The position numbers and the translations under genes are program-made. A stretch of DNA of 64,000 bases from Govania unica (GTDB lineage Bacteria > Pseudomonadota > Alphaproteobacteria > Sphingomonadales > Govanellaceae), in the NCBI RefSeq assembly GCF_027920805.1, contig NZ_JANWOI010000002.1, positions 248,001 to 312,000 on the forward strand, written 5' to 3'. Under the pieces are notes generated by a model. The model was not told the DNA's origin and ran no database searches. It saw nothing but the letters and a program-made list of their open reading frames with translations. Shown here piece after piece: positions 46,344-55,560 of the stretch. Within the stretch, counting starts at the first letter, position 1. Every line of letters begins with the position of its first letter.

Positions 46344-47095
46344 CCGTTGATCTCAGCCGCCGCGCCGTTCTTGCCGGATTGGCCGCCGGGCTGGTGCTGC
46401 CGGGGAAAGCCTTTGCCGGACCGGTCGTGCCGCAGCTTTATCTGCAGCGGCTCACGGCGGATATCTGGATGCATGTGAGCTGGATCGATTACGGCGGCAC
46501 GGCGTTTGGGGCGTCGAACGGTTTGGTGGTGCGGTGCGGCGACCGTGTGGTGCTGGTCGATACGCCCTGTACCGAAGGCTATACGGCAGAGCTGTTAGAT
46601 CGCATCCGCATGCCGGTGGCGCAGCTTATCATCACTCATGCCCATTCGGATCGCCTGGGCGGCATTGCCGTTACGGAAGATCGGGGCATTCCGTCGCTTA
46701 TTCATGAGCTGGGGCTGGCCAAGGCCGTGGCGCTGGGTTACCGCGCGCCGAGTGCGACCTGGAACGGGGTCAGTCATCGCCTGACGATCGGCGGGCGCGG
46801 GTTCGAGCTGTTCTTCCCAGGCGGTGCCCATAGTTTCGATAACACGGTGGTCTATCTGCCGGACGCCCGGCTGCTGTTCGGCGGCTGCATGGTGCGCGGG
46901 GCAGTGGCCGATAATCCGGGCGGGATCGAGTTCGCCGATGTTTGCAATTGGCCACGGGCGCTCATGGCGCTTGAACAGAGATTTCCGAAGGCCCGCATCG
47001 TCGTGCCGGGGCATGGCGATGCGGGCGGGTTCGGATTGTTGCGGCATACGGCGCGGCTTGTGGCGCCGCCGTTTCAGGAACGCGGTTGCGTCTAA
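46340..47095 (+). CDS. Predicted subclass B1 metallo-beta-lactamase, Tat-exported
   Basis: This 251-residue zinc hydrolase has a twin-arginine-like signal (SRRAVLAGLAAG). All six B1 ligands are in place: His100, His102 and Asp104 in THAHSDRLGG, His164 in GGAHSFDN, Cys183 in LFGGCMVRG and His225 in VPGHGDAGG. The Cys ligand with the GGC context separates B1 from B3 and from most MBL-fold housekeeping enzymes. DTPCTEGY replaces the usual DTPWT, and Arg186 lies where B1 enzymes have a substrate-binding Lys. It is translationally coupled to the AsmA-like gene, so it looks chromosomal and native, not mobile. Hydrolysis of carbapenems is inference. Confidence 0.85.
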   Translation: MTVDLSRRAVLAGLAAGLVLPGKAFAGPVVPQLYLQRLTADIWMHVSWIDYGGTAFGASNGLVVRCGDRVVLVDTPCTEGYTAELLDRIRMPVAQLIITHAHSDRLGGIAVTEDRGIPSLIHELGLAKAVALGYRAPSATWNGVSHRLTIGGRGFELFFPGGAHSFDNTVVYLPDARLLFGGCMVRGAVADNPGGIEFADVCNWPRALMALEQRFPKARIVVPGHGDAGGFGLLRHTARLVAPPFQERGCV

Positions 47096-48312
47096 CGCGC
47101 CCGTGCCCGTTCGATATTGGGCAGGAAGACGGCCAAAAGCCCGATCATGGGCAGGAAGCTGCAGACCCGATAGACGAATTCAATGCTGGTGGCATCGGCC
47201 AGAGCCCCAAGCGCGCCTGCGCCGATCCCGGCCATACCAAAGGCAAAGCCGAAGAACAGCCCGGCCACCATGCCGACCCGGCCGGGCAGCAGTTCCTGCG
47301 CATAGACCAGGATGGCCGGAAAGGCCGAGGCCAGCACGAGGCCGATCGGCACCGACAAGGCCAGCGTCCAGAACAGATTGGCGTAAGGCAGCACGAGCGT
47401 GAATGGCAGAATGCCGAGAATGGAGACCCAGATCACCTGCCGGCGTCCGATGCGGTCGCCAATAGGTCCGCCAGCAATGGTGCCGACAGCCACGGCGCCG
47501 AGAAACAGAAACAGGCTGAGCTGAGCATCGCGGATCGACAGCGCGAAACGGTCCATGAGGTAAAAGGTATAAAAGCTCGAAATGCTGGCGAGATAGAACT
47601 GTTTCGAGAAAATCAGCGTGAGCAGAATGGCGATGGTCTTTTGCACCTTGGCGCGCGGCAGGGCTTCACCCGTGTGAGCCGTGCGCTTTCGGGCCTGCGG
47701 CGGGTGCTGGGCGCGGTACCAGTTGCCGATGCTGAACAGCAATATAATGCCAAGCAAAGCGGCAAGCGCAAACCAGGCGGCGCCGCTTTGGCCAAGCGGC
47801 AGGATGACAAAGGCCGCGATCAAGGGCCCGATGGCTGACCCTGCATTGCCGCCGACCTGAAACACCGACTGGGCAAACCCATGCCGCCCGCCCGACGCCA
47901 GCCGCGCCACGCGCGAGGCTTCGGGATGGAAGATCGACGACCCGGTGCCAATCATGGCCGCCGCTATCAGCAACAAGGCAAAGCTATCGGCGTTGGCCAG
48001 CATCAGGATCCCGACCAGCGTGAACCCCATACCCACCGCCAGTGAATAATGGCGGGGTTTCTTATCGGTCGCCATCCCCACAAGCGGTTGCAGCAGGGAG
48101 GCGGTAATCTGAAACGCCAGCGTGATCAGCCCGATTTGTCCGAAATCAAGGTCATAACGGGTTTTCAGGATCGGATAGAGTGCCGGTAGCAGAGACTGCA
48201 TCATGTCATTGAGCAAATGACAGAAACTCAGTCCGAACAGCACCGTGAGGGCGGTGTTCTGGATGGCTCTTTGGCTGTCGTCGGCTGTCCGTGCTGCGGC
48301 ATCCTCACTCAC
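47092..48312 (-). CDS. MFS exporter, fosmidomycin-resistance (Fsr) type
   Basis: This 406-residue protein has twelve predicted membrane helices of the major facilitator superfamily. The N-terminal SFCHLLNDMMQSLLPALYP, LLQPLVGMATDKKP and GTGSSIFHPEASRVAR are characteristic of the fosmidomycin-resistance family, as is the G-rich helix-5 region (SVFQVGGNAGSAIGPL). It probably exports small toxic compounds by proton antiport. Its last 4 bases overlap those of the beta-lactamase gene on the other strand. Confidence 0.92.
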   Translation of the reverse strand: MSEDAAARTADDSQRAIQNTALTVLFGLSFCHLLNDMMQSLLPALYPILKTRYDLDFGQIGLITLAFQITASLLQPLVGMATDKKPRHYSLAVGMGFTLVGILMLANADSFALLLIAAAMIGTGSSIFHPEASRVARLASGGRHGFAQSVFQVGGNAGSAIGPLIAAFVILPLGQSGAAWFALAALLGIILLFSIGNWYRAQHPPQARKRTAHTGEALPRAKVQKTIAILLTLIFSKQFYLASISSFYTFYLMDRFALSIRDAQLSLFLFLGAVAVGTIAGGPIGDRIGRRQVIWVSILGILPFTLVLPYANLFWTLALSVPIGLVLASAFPAILVYAQELLPGRVGMVAGLFFGFAFGMAGIGAGALGALADATSIEFVYRVCSFLPMIGLLAVFLPNIERARAR

Positions 48313-48430
48313 GCGGGCATACTCCTTGGATCATGATCGACTAGAGCTCTACGCTTGCCCGCGGAACTTGGCAAGTAACGCAGGCGCAGGGCAGATATGC
48401 GTGAGGTGAGGGGCGGTATCAGAAAAGTTT

Positions 48431-48607
48431 GTCATTGCCGGGCTTGACCCGGCAATCCATGGAGACGGTGGAAAGATGGATGCCCGGGTCAAGCCCGGGC
48501 ATGACAGGGAGTATATAGTTGTCATTGCGAGGCGTAGCCGAAGCAATCCAATCAGCGGCCGAAGGAAGAGTCTGGATCGCCGCGCCGCTTTGCGGCTCGC
48601 GATGACG
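48431..48607. repeat. Composite of four palindromic repeats
   Basis: TGCCGGGCTTGACCCGGCA (48431-48459), reverse TGCCCGGGTCAAGCCCGGGC (48477-48506), TTGCGAGGCGTAGCCGAAGC (48521-48550) and a reverse GATCGCCGCGCC...GGCTCGCGATGAC unit (48573-48607). They lie between the convergently placed exporter promoter side and the tyrS 3' end. Confidence 0.8.
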
Positions 48608-48610
48608 GGG

Positions 48611-49864
48611 TTATCCCACCTGCACCAATGCGTGTTTCTTTTTTCCGGCGCTTAGTTTTATGACGCCGTCGGCGTTTAGCGTGGCCAGGGTGAGGTTGGC
48701 GAGTTCGTCTTCGGCTTTTTCGTCGTTGACGCGGATGCCGCCCTGGCGGATGAGGCGGCGGGCTTCGCCTTTTGAGGTGGCGAGGGGGGTGCGGGCGAGG
48801 AGGTCGATCAGCTGAATGCCGGCTTCGAGTTCCGCGCGGGGCACGGTGATGGTGGGGAGGTCGCCGCCGAAGGCGCCTTCCTCAAACGTGCGGCGGGCGG
48901 TGTCTTCGGCCTGGGTTGCGGCCTGGCGGCCGTGCAACAGCGCGGTGGCTTCGTTGGCCAGGATCTTTTTGGCTTCGTTGATTTCCGAACCGCCGAGGGA
49001 CTCGAGGCGGCGGATTTCGTCCATGGGCAGTTCGGTGAACAGCGCGAGGAAGCGTCCGACGTCGGCGTCCGCCGTATTGCGCCAGAATTGCCAGTAGTCA
49101 TAGCTTGGCAGCAGGTCGTCCTTGAGCCAGATGGCGCCTTTGGCGGTCTTGCCCATTTTGGCGCCCGATGCCGTGGTGATCAGCGGCATGGTCAGGCCGT
49201 AAAGCGACATGTCATTGAGGCGGCGGCCGAGGTCGATGCCGCTTACGATATTGCCCCACTGGTCCGAGCCGCCGAGCTGCACGGCACAGCCATAGCGCTT
49301 GTTCAGTTCGACAAAGTCATAGGCCTGCAGGATCATGTAATTGAATTCAAGGAACGACAGCGGCTGATCGCGTTCAAGCCTGAGCTTGACGCTGTCCATG
49401 CTGAGCATGCGATTGACCGAGAAATGGCGGCCCACGTCGCGCAGGAACGGGATATAGGCGAGCTTGTCGAGCCATTCGGCGTTGTTGACCATAATGGCGT
49501 CGGTCGGGCCGGTGCCAAAGGTCAGGAACTGGTCGAAGATGGTCTGGATGCTGGCCATGTTGCTGGCGATCATGTCGTCGGTCAGCAGCTGGCGCGTGTC
49601 GTCCTTGCCCGAGGGGTCGCCGACCTTGGAGGTGCCGCCGCCGATGAGCACGATCGGCTTGTGGCCCATGCGCTGATAAAGCCGGAGCAGCATGATCGGC
49701 AGCAGATGTCCCACATGGAGACTCGCGCCGGTCGGGTCGAAGCCGGTATAGGCGGGGACGATCCCGGCTTCGAAGGCCGCGTCAAGTCCTTCGAGGTCCG
49801 TGCATTGATGCAGGTAACCGCGCTCGATCAGGACGTTCAGGAAGTCTGATTTCACCTTTGTCAT
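48611..49864 (-). CDS. tyrS: Tyrosyl-tRNA synthetase
   Basis: This 417-residue class I synthetase charges tRNA-Tyr. It has the HIGH-type HVGH motif in [10 protein letters not shown], the Tyr pocket residues ([17 protein letters not shown]), a KMGKT version of KMSKS, and a C-terminal S4 RNA-binding domain ([13 protein letters not shown]). ATG 49864 gives the usual N-terminus; ATG 49882 is in frame upstream. It is divergent from anmK, a frequent pairing in Alphaproteobacteria. Confidence 0.97.
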   Translation of the reverse strand: MTKVKSDFLNVLIERGYLHQCTDLEGLDAAFEAGIVPAYTGFDPTGASLHVGHLLPIMLLRLYQRMGHKPIVLIGGGTSKVGDPSGKDDTRQLLTDDMIASNMASIQTIFDQFLTFGTGPTDAIMVNNAEWLDKLAYIPFLRDVGRHFSVNRMLSMDSVKLRLERDQPLSFLEFNYMILQAYDFVELNKRYGCAVQLGGSDQWGNIVSGIDLGRRLNDMSLYGLTMPLITTASGAKMGKTAKGAIWLKDDLLPSYDYWQFWRNTADADVGRFLALFTELPMDEIRRLESLGGSEINEAKKILANEATALLHGRQAATQAEDTARRTFEEGAFGGDLPTITVPRAELEAGIQLIDLLARTPLATSKGEARRLIRQGGIRVNDEKAEDELANLTLATLNADGVIKLSAGKKKHALVQVG

Positions 49865-49925
49865 AGCTTGGGGATGTAGCATAGCTTACGCTTGGGAGAC
49901 AACAGGCGCGTGAAGGATGATCAGG

Positions 49926-51068
49926 ATGGACCGTAAAGTTTTCACTGCCATCGGCCTGATGAGCGGCACCTCCATGGACGGCATCGATGTCGCTTTGCTG
50001 GAGACCGACGGGGAGCATATCACCCGTCTCGGGCCTGCGGAAACCTACGCTTATGACGACGCCACGCGGGAGCGTATTCGCGATGCTGTGCGTCTGGCCG
50101 CGAGCTTGCCGCCGAGTTTCAAGATTCCGGACGCGCTTGACGATGCCGGGCGGTTGATGGCTGACCGTCACGCCGCTGCAGTGCTGAAATTTCTGGTCAC
50201 CAACGGCATTGATCGTCATCAGGTGGACGTGATCGGCTTTCATGGTCAGACCCTGCGCCATGCGCCGGAGCTTGGGCTGACCTGGCAGGTGGGCGATGCG
50301 CAGCGGCTGGCGGATTTGACTGGTATTCGCGTTGTGGCGGATTTCCGCCGCGCTGACGTGGCTGCGGGTGGGGAAGGGGCGCCGCTTGCGCCGCTTTATC
50401 ATGCGGCTTTGCTGCGCTCGGCAGAGGGTCTCGGGCAGCGGCGGCCGGCGGTTTGGCCGGTGGCTGTGCTCAATCTCGGTGGGGTTGGCAATGTGACCTG
50501 GGTGGAAAAGCCGGAGAACCCCGAGATTCTGGCATTTGATACCGGGCCGGGCAATGCGCTGATCGATGATTGGGTGCTGGCGGGTTCGGGCGCGCGTTGC
50601 GACCTTGGCGGTGAACTTGCGGCAGCAGGGCGGGTTGATGACAGCTTGCTGGCCGAATGGATGAGACATCCCTATTTCAGCCAGAACGCCCCGAAATCCC
50701 TGGACCGCGATGCGTTCGCTCAATGCCGTCCTGAAGGAGCGACGCTTGAGGACGGGGCGGCGACTCTGACGGCGTTTACGGCGGCAAGCGTGGCGGAGGC
50801 CAGTCGGCAGTTCCCGCAGGCGGCGGCCGAGTGGATCGTCTGCGGCGGTGGGCGGCATAACCCGGCGCTGATGCAGGCGCTGCGGGAGCGGCTTGGGGTG
50901 ACGGTCAAGCCGGTGGACGTCTATGGCTGGCGCGGCGATAGCCTGGAGGCGGAGGCCTTTGGGTTTCTGGCGGTTCGGGCGCTTTATGGCATGCCCTTGA
51001 GTTTACCGTCCACGACCCGGGTCAAGACGCCGCAGCCGGGCGGGCGGATTTTTCATGTGATGGGGTGA
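49926..51068 (+). CDS. anmK: Anhydro-N-acetylmuramic acid kinase
   Basis: This roughly 380-residue kinase converts anhydroMurNAc from wall turnover into MurNAc-6-phosphate. Motifs: GLMSGTSMDGIDVALLE (phosphate loop), VIGFHGQTLRH with catalytic Asp nearby, LNLGGVGNVTW and FDTGPGNALIDDW, and C-terminal VCGGGRHN. ATG 49926 has AAGGA 8 bases upstream, better than ATG 49917. It recycles fragments released by amidases and lytic transglycosylases. Confidence 0.96.
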   Translation: MDRKVFTAIGLMSGTSMDGIDVALLETDGEHITRLGPAETYAYDDATRERIRDAVRLAASLPPSFKIPDALDDAGRLMADRHAAAVLKFLVTNGIDRHQVDVIGFHGQTLRHAPELGLTWQVGDAQRLADLTGIRVVADFRRADVAAGGEGAPLAPLYHAALLRSAEGLGQRRPAVWPVAVLNLGGVGNVTWVEKPENPEILAFDTGPGNALIDDWVLAGSGARCDLGGELAAAGRVDDSLLAEWMRHPYFSQNAPKSLDRDAFAQCRPEGATLEDGAATLTAFTAASVAEASRQFPQAAAEWIVCGGGRHNPALMQALRERLGVTVKPVDVYGWRGDSLEAEAFGFLAVRALYGMPLSLPSTTRVKTPQPGGRIFHVMG

Positions 51069-51072
51069 CGAA

Positions 51073-51206
51073 CGGGCCCTTCGAGACGCTTCGCTCCTCA
51101 GGGCGAACGGAGGGTTTCCTGAGGAGCTCAGCTTGACTGGCGGTTTTTTGCACAAAACCGTTCGTGCTGAGGAAGGCCCCGTGAGGGGCCTGTCTCGAAG
51201 CACGGG
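51073..51206. repeat. Large inverted intergenic repeat (TTCGAGAC family)
   Basis: CCCTTCGAGACGCTTCGCTC near 51080 and the reverse-oriented TGCTGAGGAAGG...GGCCTGTCTCGAAG up to about 51200 form a third repeat family. It is unrelated to the TGCCGGG units, with internal stems CCTGAGGAGCTCAG and GGCCCCGTGAGGGGCC. It lies between the 3' ends of convergent anmK and a hydrolase gene. Confidence 0.65.
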
Positions 51207-51212
51207 TAAAGG

Positions 51213-51869
51213 TCAGGCCTTAGCGGGCACCGGGCCGAGGCGTTTGGTCAGATAGTCGTTGATCTGCTGGACCATGACATCCATGTGATTTTCATAGAAG
51301 TGGCTCGCGCCGTCGACTTTGCGGTAGTCGATTTCGATCGATTTCTGGGAGCGCAGCTTGTCGGCGAGTTTCTGAACCGAGGGTTCGGTCACCACCGTAT
51401 CCGCTGTGCCCTGAAGGATCAGGCCGGAGGATGGGCAGGGGGCGAGGAAGCTGAAATCGAACATGTTGGCGGGCGGCGATACCGAGATGAAGCCTTCGAT
51501 CTCGGGGCGGCGCATCAGGAGCTGCATGGAAATCCAGGCTCCGAACGAGAAGCCGGCGACCCAGCAGCTGGAGGCGTCACGGTTATAGGTTTGCAGCCAA
51601 TCGAGTGCCGCTGCGGCATCGCTCAGTTCGCCGATGCCGTTGTCGAATACGCCCTGGCTGCGACCGACACCGCGGAAATTGAAGCGCAGAACAGAAAAAC
51701 CGCGATGAACAAAGGAGTGATACAGGTAGTAAACCACCTTGTTGTTCATGGTTCCGCCATATTGCGGATGCGGGTGGAGGATCAGCGCAATCGGCGCATT
51801 CTCGCGGGTGCCCGGGTTATAGCGGCCTTCAAGACGGCCTTCAGGCCCATTAAATATAACTTCGGGCAT
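51213..51869 (-). CDS. Alpha/beta hydrolase of unknown substrate
   Basis: This 218-residue alpha/beta hydrolase has the nucleophile elbow GFSFGAW, a catalytic Asp in LQGTADTVV and His in GASHFYEN. The oxyanion/HPHPQYGGTMNN segment near residue 33 is characteristic of a bacterial family often called dienelactone-hydrolase-like. No signal peptide, so cytoplasmic. ATG 51869 (MPEVIFNGPEG) is chosen over the longer ORF. It is divergent from cysE. Confidence 0.9.
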   Translation of the reverse strand: MPEVIFNGPEGRLEGRYNPGTRENAPIALILHPHPQYGGTMNNKVVYYLYHSFVHRGFSVLRFNFRGVGRSQGVFDNGIGELSDAAAALDWLQTYNRDASSCWVAGFSFGAWISMQLLMRRPEIEGFISVSPPANMFDFSFLAPCPSSGLILQGTADTVVTEPSVQKLADKLRSQKSIEIDYRKVDGASHFYENHMDVMVQQINDYLTKRLGPVPAKA

Positions 51870-52141
51870 CGTGTTTTGGACCTCATATTCGAACAAAAAG
51901 ATAGTGCTGCCGCCCTGTTATATAGAAACTGGCCCTCTCGGCGCAACTGTTGCGCAACAATTCGGTGGACCGGGCAGTGGTTTGCCCTTGACAGAGGCCC
52001 CCCGGCTTCACCATTTCTACAGTCAGGCATATGGAATTAACCCCATGGGCGGGGGCCGACGTTTTCAGGAGCGGTGCTTTCGCGTATACTGATCCAAGCC
52101 GGAATGAGCAGTCGTTTCCGGGAGTTTAGGGACCATCACTG

Positions 52142-52903
52142 ATGTGGACAGAGTTACGGGCTGACATCAAAGCAGCACTTGATCGCGATCCGGCGGCACG
52201 CTCCCAGATTGAGGTTATGGTGACCTATCCGAGCGTCCATGTGCTGTTTTTCCATCGCCTGGCCCATGCCTTGTGGCTGCGGAACTGGCGATTTCTGGCC
52301 CGTTGGCTCAGTCAGTTCGCCCGGTTTCTGACCGGTATTGAAATTCATCCGGGCGCAACCGTCGGTCCTGGTCTGTTTATCGACCATGGGGCTGGTGTGG
52401 TGATCGGGGAGACGGCGGAGATCGGGTCTGACGTGACGCTGTATCAGGGCGTGACCCTTGGCGGCACCTCGCTTGAGCGTGGCAAACGTCATCCGACTTT
52501 GGAAGATGGGGTGATCGTCGGGGCAGGGGCCAAGATTCTGGGCCCTATCCGCATCGGCCGGAATGCCCGGGTGGGCTCGAATGCCGTCGTGCTGAAGGAA
52601 GTGCAGCCGGAAACCACGGTGATCGGCGTTCCAGCCCGTGAAGTCCAGCGCCGCCGTCCTGAGGTGCGGACGGATTCACGGGTGGCCTCGGCCCGGGATT
52701 TCTGTGCTTATGGCATTCCGACAGCGGATCTGCCGGACCCGGTGGCGCGCAGCCTTGAGGGCATGGTTGAAATGATCTGCAGCCTGCGCGGCCGGATCGA
52801 GACGTTGGAGCGGGAGCTTGCCGCCCGCGACGGACGCAGCTCGCCAGCCCGTGCGACGCCGCAGCAGGATGATGACGAGCATGATTTTGCGGTTAATCTC
52901 TAG
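52142..52903 (+). CDS. cysE: Serine O-acetyltransferase
   Basis: This 253-residue enzyme makes O-acetylserine from serine and acetyl-CoA, the committed step of cysteine synthesis. The N-terminal helical part is followed by hexapeptide-repeat turns ([47 protein letters not shown]) with catalytic His/Asp residues. A C-terminal extension beyond about 185 is not part of the core. The product feeds sulfur to the cysteine desulfurase genes that follow. Confidence 0.95.
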   Translation: MWTELRADIKAALDRDPAARSQIEVMVTYPSVHVLFFHRLAHALWLRNWRFLARWLSQFARFLTGIEIHPGATVGPGLFIDHGAGVVIGETAEIGSDVTLYQGVTLGGTSLERGKRHPTLEDGVIVGAGAKILGPIRIGRNARVGSNAVVLKEVQPETTVIGVPAREVQRRRPEVRTDSRVASARDFCAYGIPTADLPDPVARSLEGMVEMICSLRGRIETLERELAARDGRSSPARATPQQDDDEHDFAVNL

Positions 52904-52927
52904 GCCGGTCGTCGCATTTGTCGTACC

Positions 52928-52953
52928 TGTCATTACCTAAGGCGGCAATGACA
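52928..52953. repeat. Degenerate palindromic unit between cysE and the desulfurase gene
   Basis: TGTCATT and AATGACA arms surround a decayed centre (ACCTAAGGCGGC). This is a worn copy of the common repeat, and it puts a small break in the cysE-desulfurase unit. Confidence 0.55.
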
Positions 52954-52960
52954 GTTGTGA

Positions 52961-54064
52961 ATGAAGAGCATGATCTATCTAGACCATAACGCGACCACCG
53001 ATCTGCGGCCTGAAGCTATGGCCGCCATGTCGGAGCTTTGGACCCATGTTGGCAATCCATCATCGGTTCATGGCGCGGGGCGTGTGGCGCGGCAGGCCAT
53101 GGACCGGGCGCGGGCCGCTGTCGCCCGTGCCGTCAATGTGAAGCCTGCGGAAATCCTGTTCACGAGCGGCGGGACCGAGGCCAATGCCACGGCGCTTGGC
53201 GGCTTTGGCTGGAGCCGGGTGTTCTATTCCGCAACCGAGCATGACTCGGTGCGGGCGGCGCTGCCTGAGGCTGCTCCGCTGCCGGTGGATGGCGCGGGGC
53301 TTCTGGACCTTGAGGCCTTGCAGGCGGCGCTTGCAGACGGTCCGGCGCTGGTGGCGGTGATGCTGGCCAATAACGAAACCGGAACCATTCAGCCCATTGC
53401 TGAGATTGCCGCCATGGTCCACGCGGCGGGCGGGCATTTGCATGTGGATGCGGTGCAGGCGCTGGGTAAGATTTCGGTCGATGTGCGGGCGTTACAGGCC
53501 GACAGCATGAGCCTTTCGGCGCATAAGCTTGGCGGTCCGGCAGGAATTGGCGCGCTGGTGATCCGCGAAGGGCTTGATCTGCGGCCGCTGTTGTCCGGCG
53601 GCGGGCAGGAAATGCGGCGGCGGTCGGGGACGGAAAACCTGATCGGCATCGTTGGCTTTGGTGCGGCAGTGTCGCGGGCGAACCCGGCTGAATTTGCTGA
53701 GGCGGCGCGGCTGCGTGATCTGATCGAAAGCCTGATTGCCGAGGTGGCGCCGGATGCCCATGTGTTCAGCGCCGGAGTGGCGCGGCTGCCGAATACGCTC
53801 TGTGTCGCCATGCCGGGCGTGCCGAGTGAAACTCAGGTCATGGCGCTTGATCTCAAGGGGATTTGTGTCAGTGCCGGGTCGGCCTGTTCGTCGGGCAAGG
53901 TGCAGCGTTCCCATGTGCTCGCGGCCATGCAGGTGCCGGACGATCTGGCCCGGACGGCGATCCGGGTCAGTCTTGGCCGTAATACGGATGAAGCTGAGGT
54001 TCGGCGTTTTGTCGATGGCTGGATCGGCCATTACCGCAAGACGCGGGAGAAGGCCCTGTCATGA
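52961..54064 (+). CDS. Cysteine desulfurase, NifS/IscS-like (first copy)
   Basis: This 367-residue PLP enzyme removes sulfur from cysteine. Seen are YLDHNATTDLRPE, FTSGGTEANATAL, ATEHDSV, NNETGTIQPI, the PLP Lys in LSAHKLGGP and the catalytic Cys loop SAGSACSSGKVQRSHVL. The short loop fits group I (NifS/IscS). It may start at ATG 52961 or 52970. The start of the next desulfurase overlaps its stop by 4 bases. Confidence 0.93.
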   Translation: MKSMIYLDHNATTDLRPEAMAAMSELWTHVGNPSSVHGAGRVARQAMDRARAAVARAVNVKPAEILFTSGGTEANATALGGFGWSRVFYSATEHDSVRAALPEAAPLPVDGAGLLDLEALQAALADGPALVAVMLANNETGTIQPIAEIAAMVHAAGGHLHVDAVQALGKISVDVRALQADSMSLSAHKLGGPAGIGALVIREGLDLRPLLSGGGQEMRRRSGTENLIGIVGFGAAVSRANPAEFAEAARLRDLIESLIAEVAPDAHVFSAGVARLPNTLCVAMPGVPSETQVMALDLKGICVSAGSACSSGKVQRSHVLAAMQVPDDLARTAIRVSLGRNTDEAEVRRFVDGWIGHYRKTREKALS

Positions 54065-55209
54065 CTTCGGTGTATCTTGATTATCAGGCGACCACCCCGC
54101 TCGACCCCCGGGTGCGGGAGGTGATGGTGCCCTATCTTGGCGACAAGTTCGGCAATCCCCATTCTGAAAGCCATCGTTATGGCTGGGAAGCCCATGCGGC
54201 GCTGGATGTGGCGCGGGCTCAGGTGGCGGAGCTGATCGGCGCGGAGGCGGCGGAAATCAGTTTCACCAGCGGCGCGACCGAAGCCAACAACATGGCTATC
54301 AAGGGCACGGGCTTTGCCTTTGGCCATCAAAAACGCCATGTGGTGACGGTGGCGACGGAACATAAATGCGTGCTTGAATCCTGCCTGTGGCTGAAGCGGA
54401 TTGGCTTTGAGGTCGAGATTTTGCCGGTAGGGCCGGATGGGTTGCTGGATCTTGATCGGGTGGCGCGGGCATTGCGGGACGATACGGCGCTGATTTCCGT
54501 CATGGCCGTCAATAACGAGATCGGGGTTGTTCAGCCGCTGGCCGAAATTGGCGCGCTGGCCCGGGCGCGGGGCGTGAAGTTCCATGTGGATGCGGCGCAG
54601 GCGGCGGGCAAGATCCCTTTGGATGTGGATGTCATCGGCTGCGATCTTATGAGCCTGTCGGCGCATAAGATGTATGGGCCGAAGGGCGTTGGCGCGATCT
54701 ATGTGCGGGGCACGCCCAAGATGGTGATCGAGCCGCTGCTCCATGGCGGCGGGCAGGAGGCTGGGCTCAGATCGGGAACCCAGGCTCCGGCGTTGGTGGC
54801 GGGATTTGGCGCGGCGGCGTGGATTGCGCGCGACAGCATGGCCGAGGAAACCCCACGCATCGAACGCCTGGGGAGAGAGTTTTTGGCCCGTGTGAGGGCA
54901 GGTCTCACCGGGGTGCTGCTGAACGGCAGTGAAGACACGCGCTATTTCGGCAATCTCAATCTGAGCTTTGAGGGCGTGGATGGCGACCGGCTGATTGCCG
55001 GGTTGCGTGATCTTGCCGTGTCGTCCGGGGCGGCTTGCGCTTCGGGCACCAATGAGTCGTCCTATGTGTTGCGGGCTATCGGGGTGCCGGACGCCTTGGC
55101 CAAATCCTCGCTGCGGATTGGCTTTGGTCGCATGACCACGCAGGATGAGATGATCTATGCCGCCGGCCGGGTGATCGCGGTGGCGCAGCAGTTGCAGGAC
55201 GTTGCCTGA
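54061..55209 (+). CDS. iscS: Cysteine desulfurase IscS-like (second copy)
   Basis: This 382-residue enzyme has all group I features: YLDYQATTPLDPRV, GNPHSESHRYGWEA, SGATEANNMAIKG, TEHKCVLES, NNEIGVVQPL, PLP Lys in SLSAHKMYGPKG and catalytic Cys in SSGAACASGTNESSYVL. It is closer to canonical IscS than the first copy, which differs mainly in length and the Cys loop. It is coupled to the first desulfurase (ATGA) and to the ferredoxin (TGATG). Confidence 0.94.
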   Translation: MTSVYLDYQATTPLDPRVREVMVPYLGDKFGNPHSESHRYGWEAHAALDVARAQVAELIGAEAAEISFTSGATEANNMAIKGTGFAFGHQKRHVVTVATEHKCVLESCLWLKRIGFEVEILPVGPDGLLDLDRVARALRDDTALISVMAVNNEIGVVQPLAEIGALARARGVKFHVDAAQAAGKIPLDVDVIGCDLMSLSAHKMYGPKGVGAIYVRGTPKMVIEPLLHGGGQEAGLRSGTQAPALVAGFGAAAWIARDSMAEETPRIERLGREFLARVRAGLTGVLLNGSEDTRYFGNLNLSFEGVDGDRLIAGLRDLAVSSGAACASGTNESSYVLRAIGVPDALAKSSLRIGFGRMTTQDEMIYAAGRVIAVAQQLQDVA

Positions 55210-55544
55210 TGCCGAAGCTTGTGTTCGTGAGCGCCAACGGCCTCGACCGTCTGGAGGTTGAGGCCAGGGTTGGGCAATCGGTGCTGGATGTGGCCCATGC
55301 CCATGACATCCCGATCGAGGGGGCCTGTGAGGGGTCGCTTGTCTGTTCGACCTGTCATGTGATCGTGGCCGAGGCAGATTATGATCGATTGCCGCCGCCG
55401 TCCGAGGAGGAGGAAGATCTGCTTGATCTCGCCTACGGGCTTTCGGCCACCTCGCGACTGGGGTGCCAGATTGTGGTGACGGATAAGCTTGACGGGCTGA
55501 CCGTGAGGTTACCGCGGGGAAGCCATAATCTGATGAATGAGTGA
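55209..55544 (+). CDS. Adrenodoxin-type [2Fe-2S] ferredoxin
   Basis: This 111-residue ferredoxin has cluster ligands in C-x5-C-x2-C (CEGSLVCSTC) and a fourth Cys in RLGCQI. It is of the ISC/Fdx kind (DIPIEGACEGS, LPPPSEEEEDLL), which supplies electrons for cluster assembly. The ATG shares a base with the iscS stop (TGATG), so expression is coupled. No IscU, IscA or HscAB gene follows. Confidence 0.95.
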   Translation: MPKLVFVSANGLDRLEVEARVGQSVLDVAHAHDIPIEGACEGSLVCSTCHVIVAEADYDRLPPPSEEEEDLLDLAYGLSATSRLGCQIVVTDKLDGLTVRLPRGSHNLMNE

Positions 55545-55560
55545 TGGTGGGGCGGAGAGA

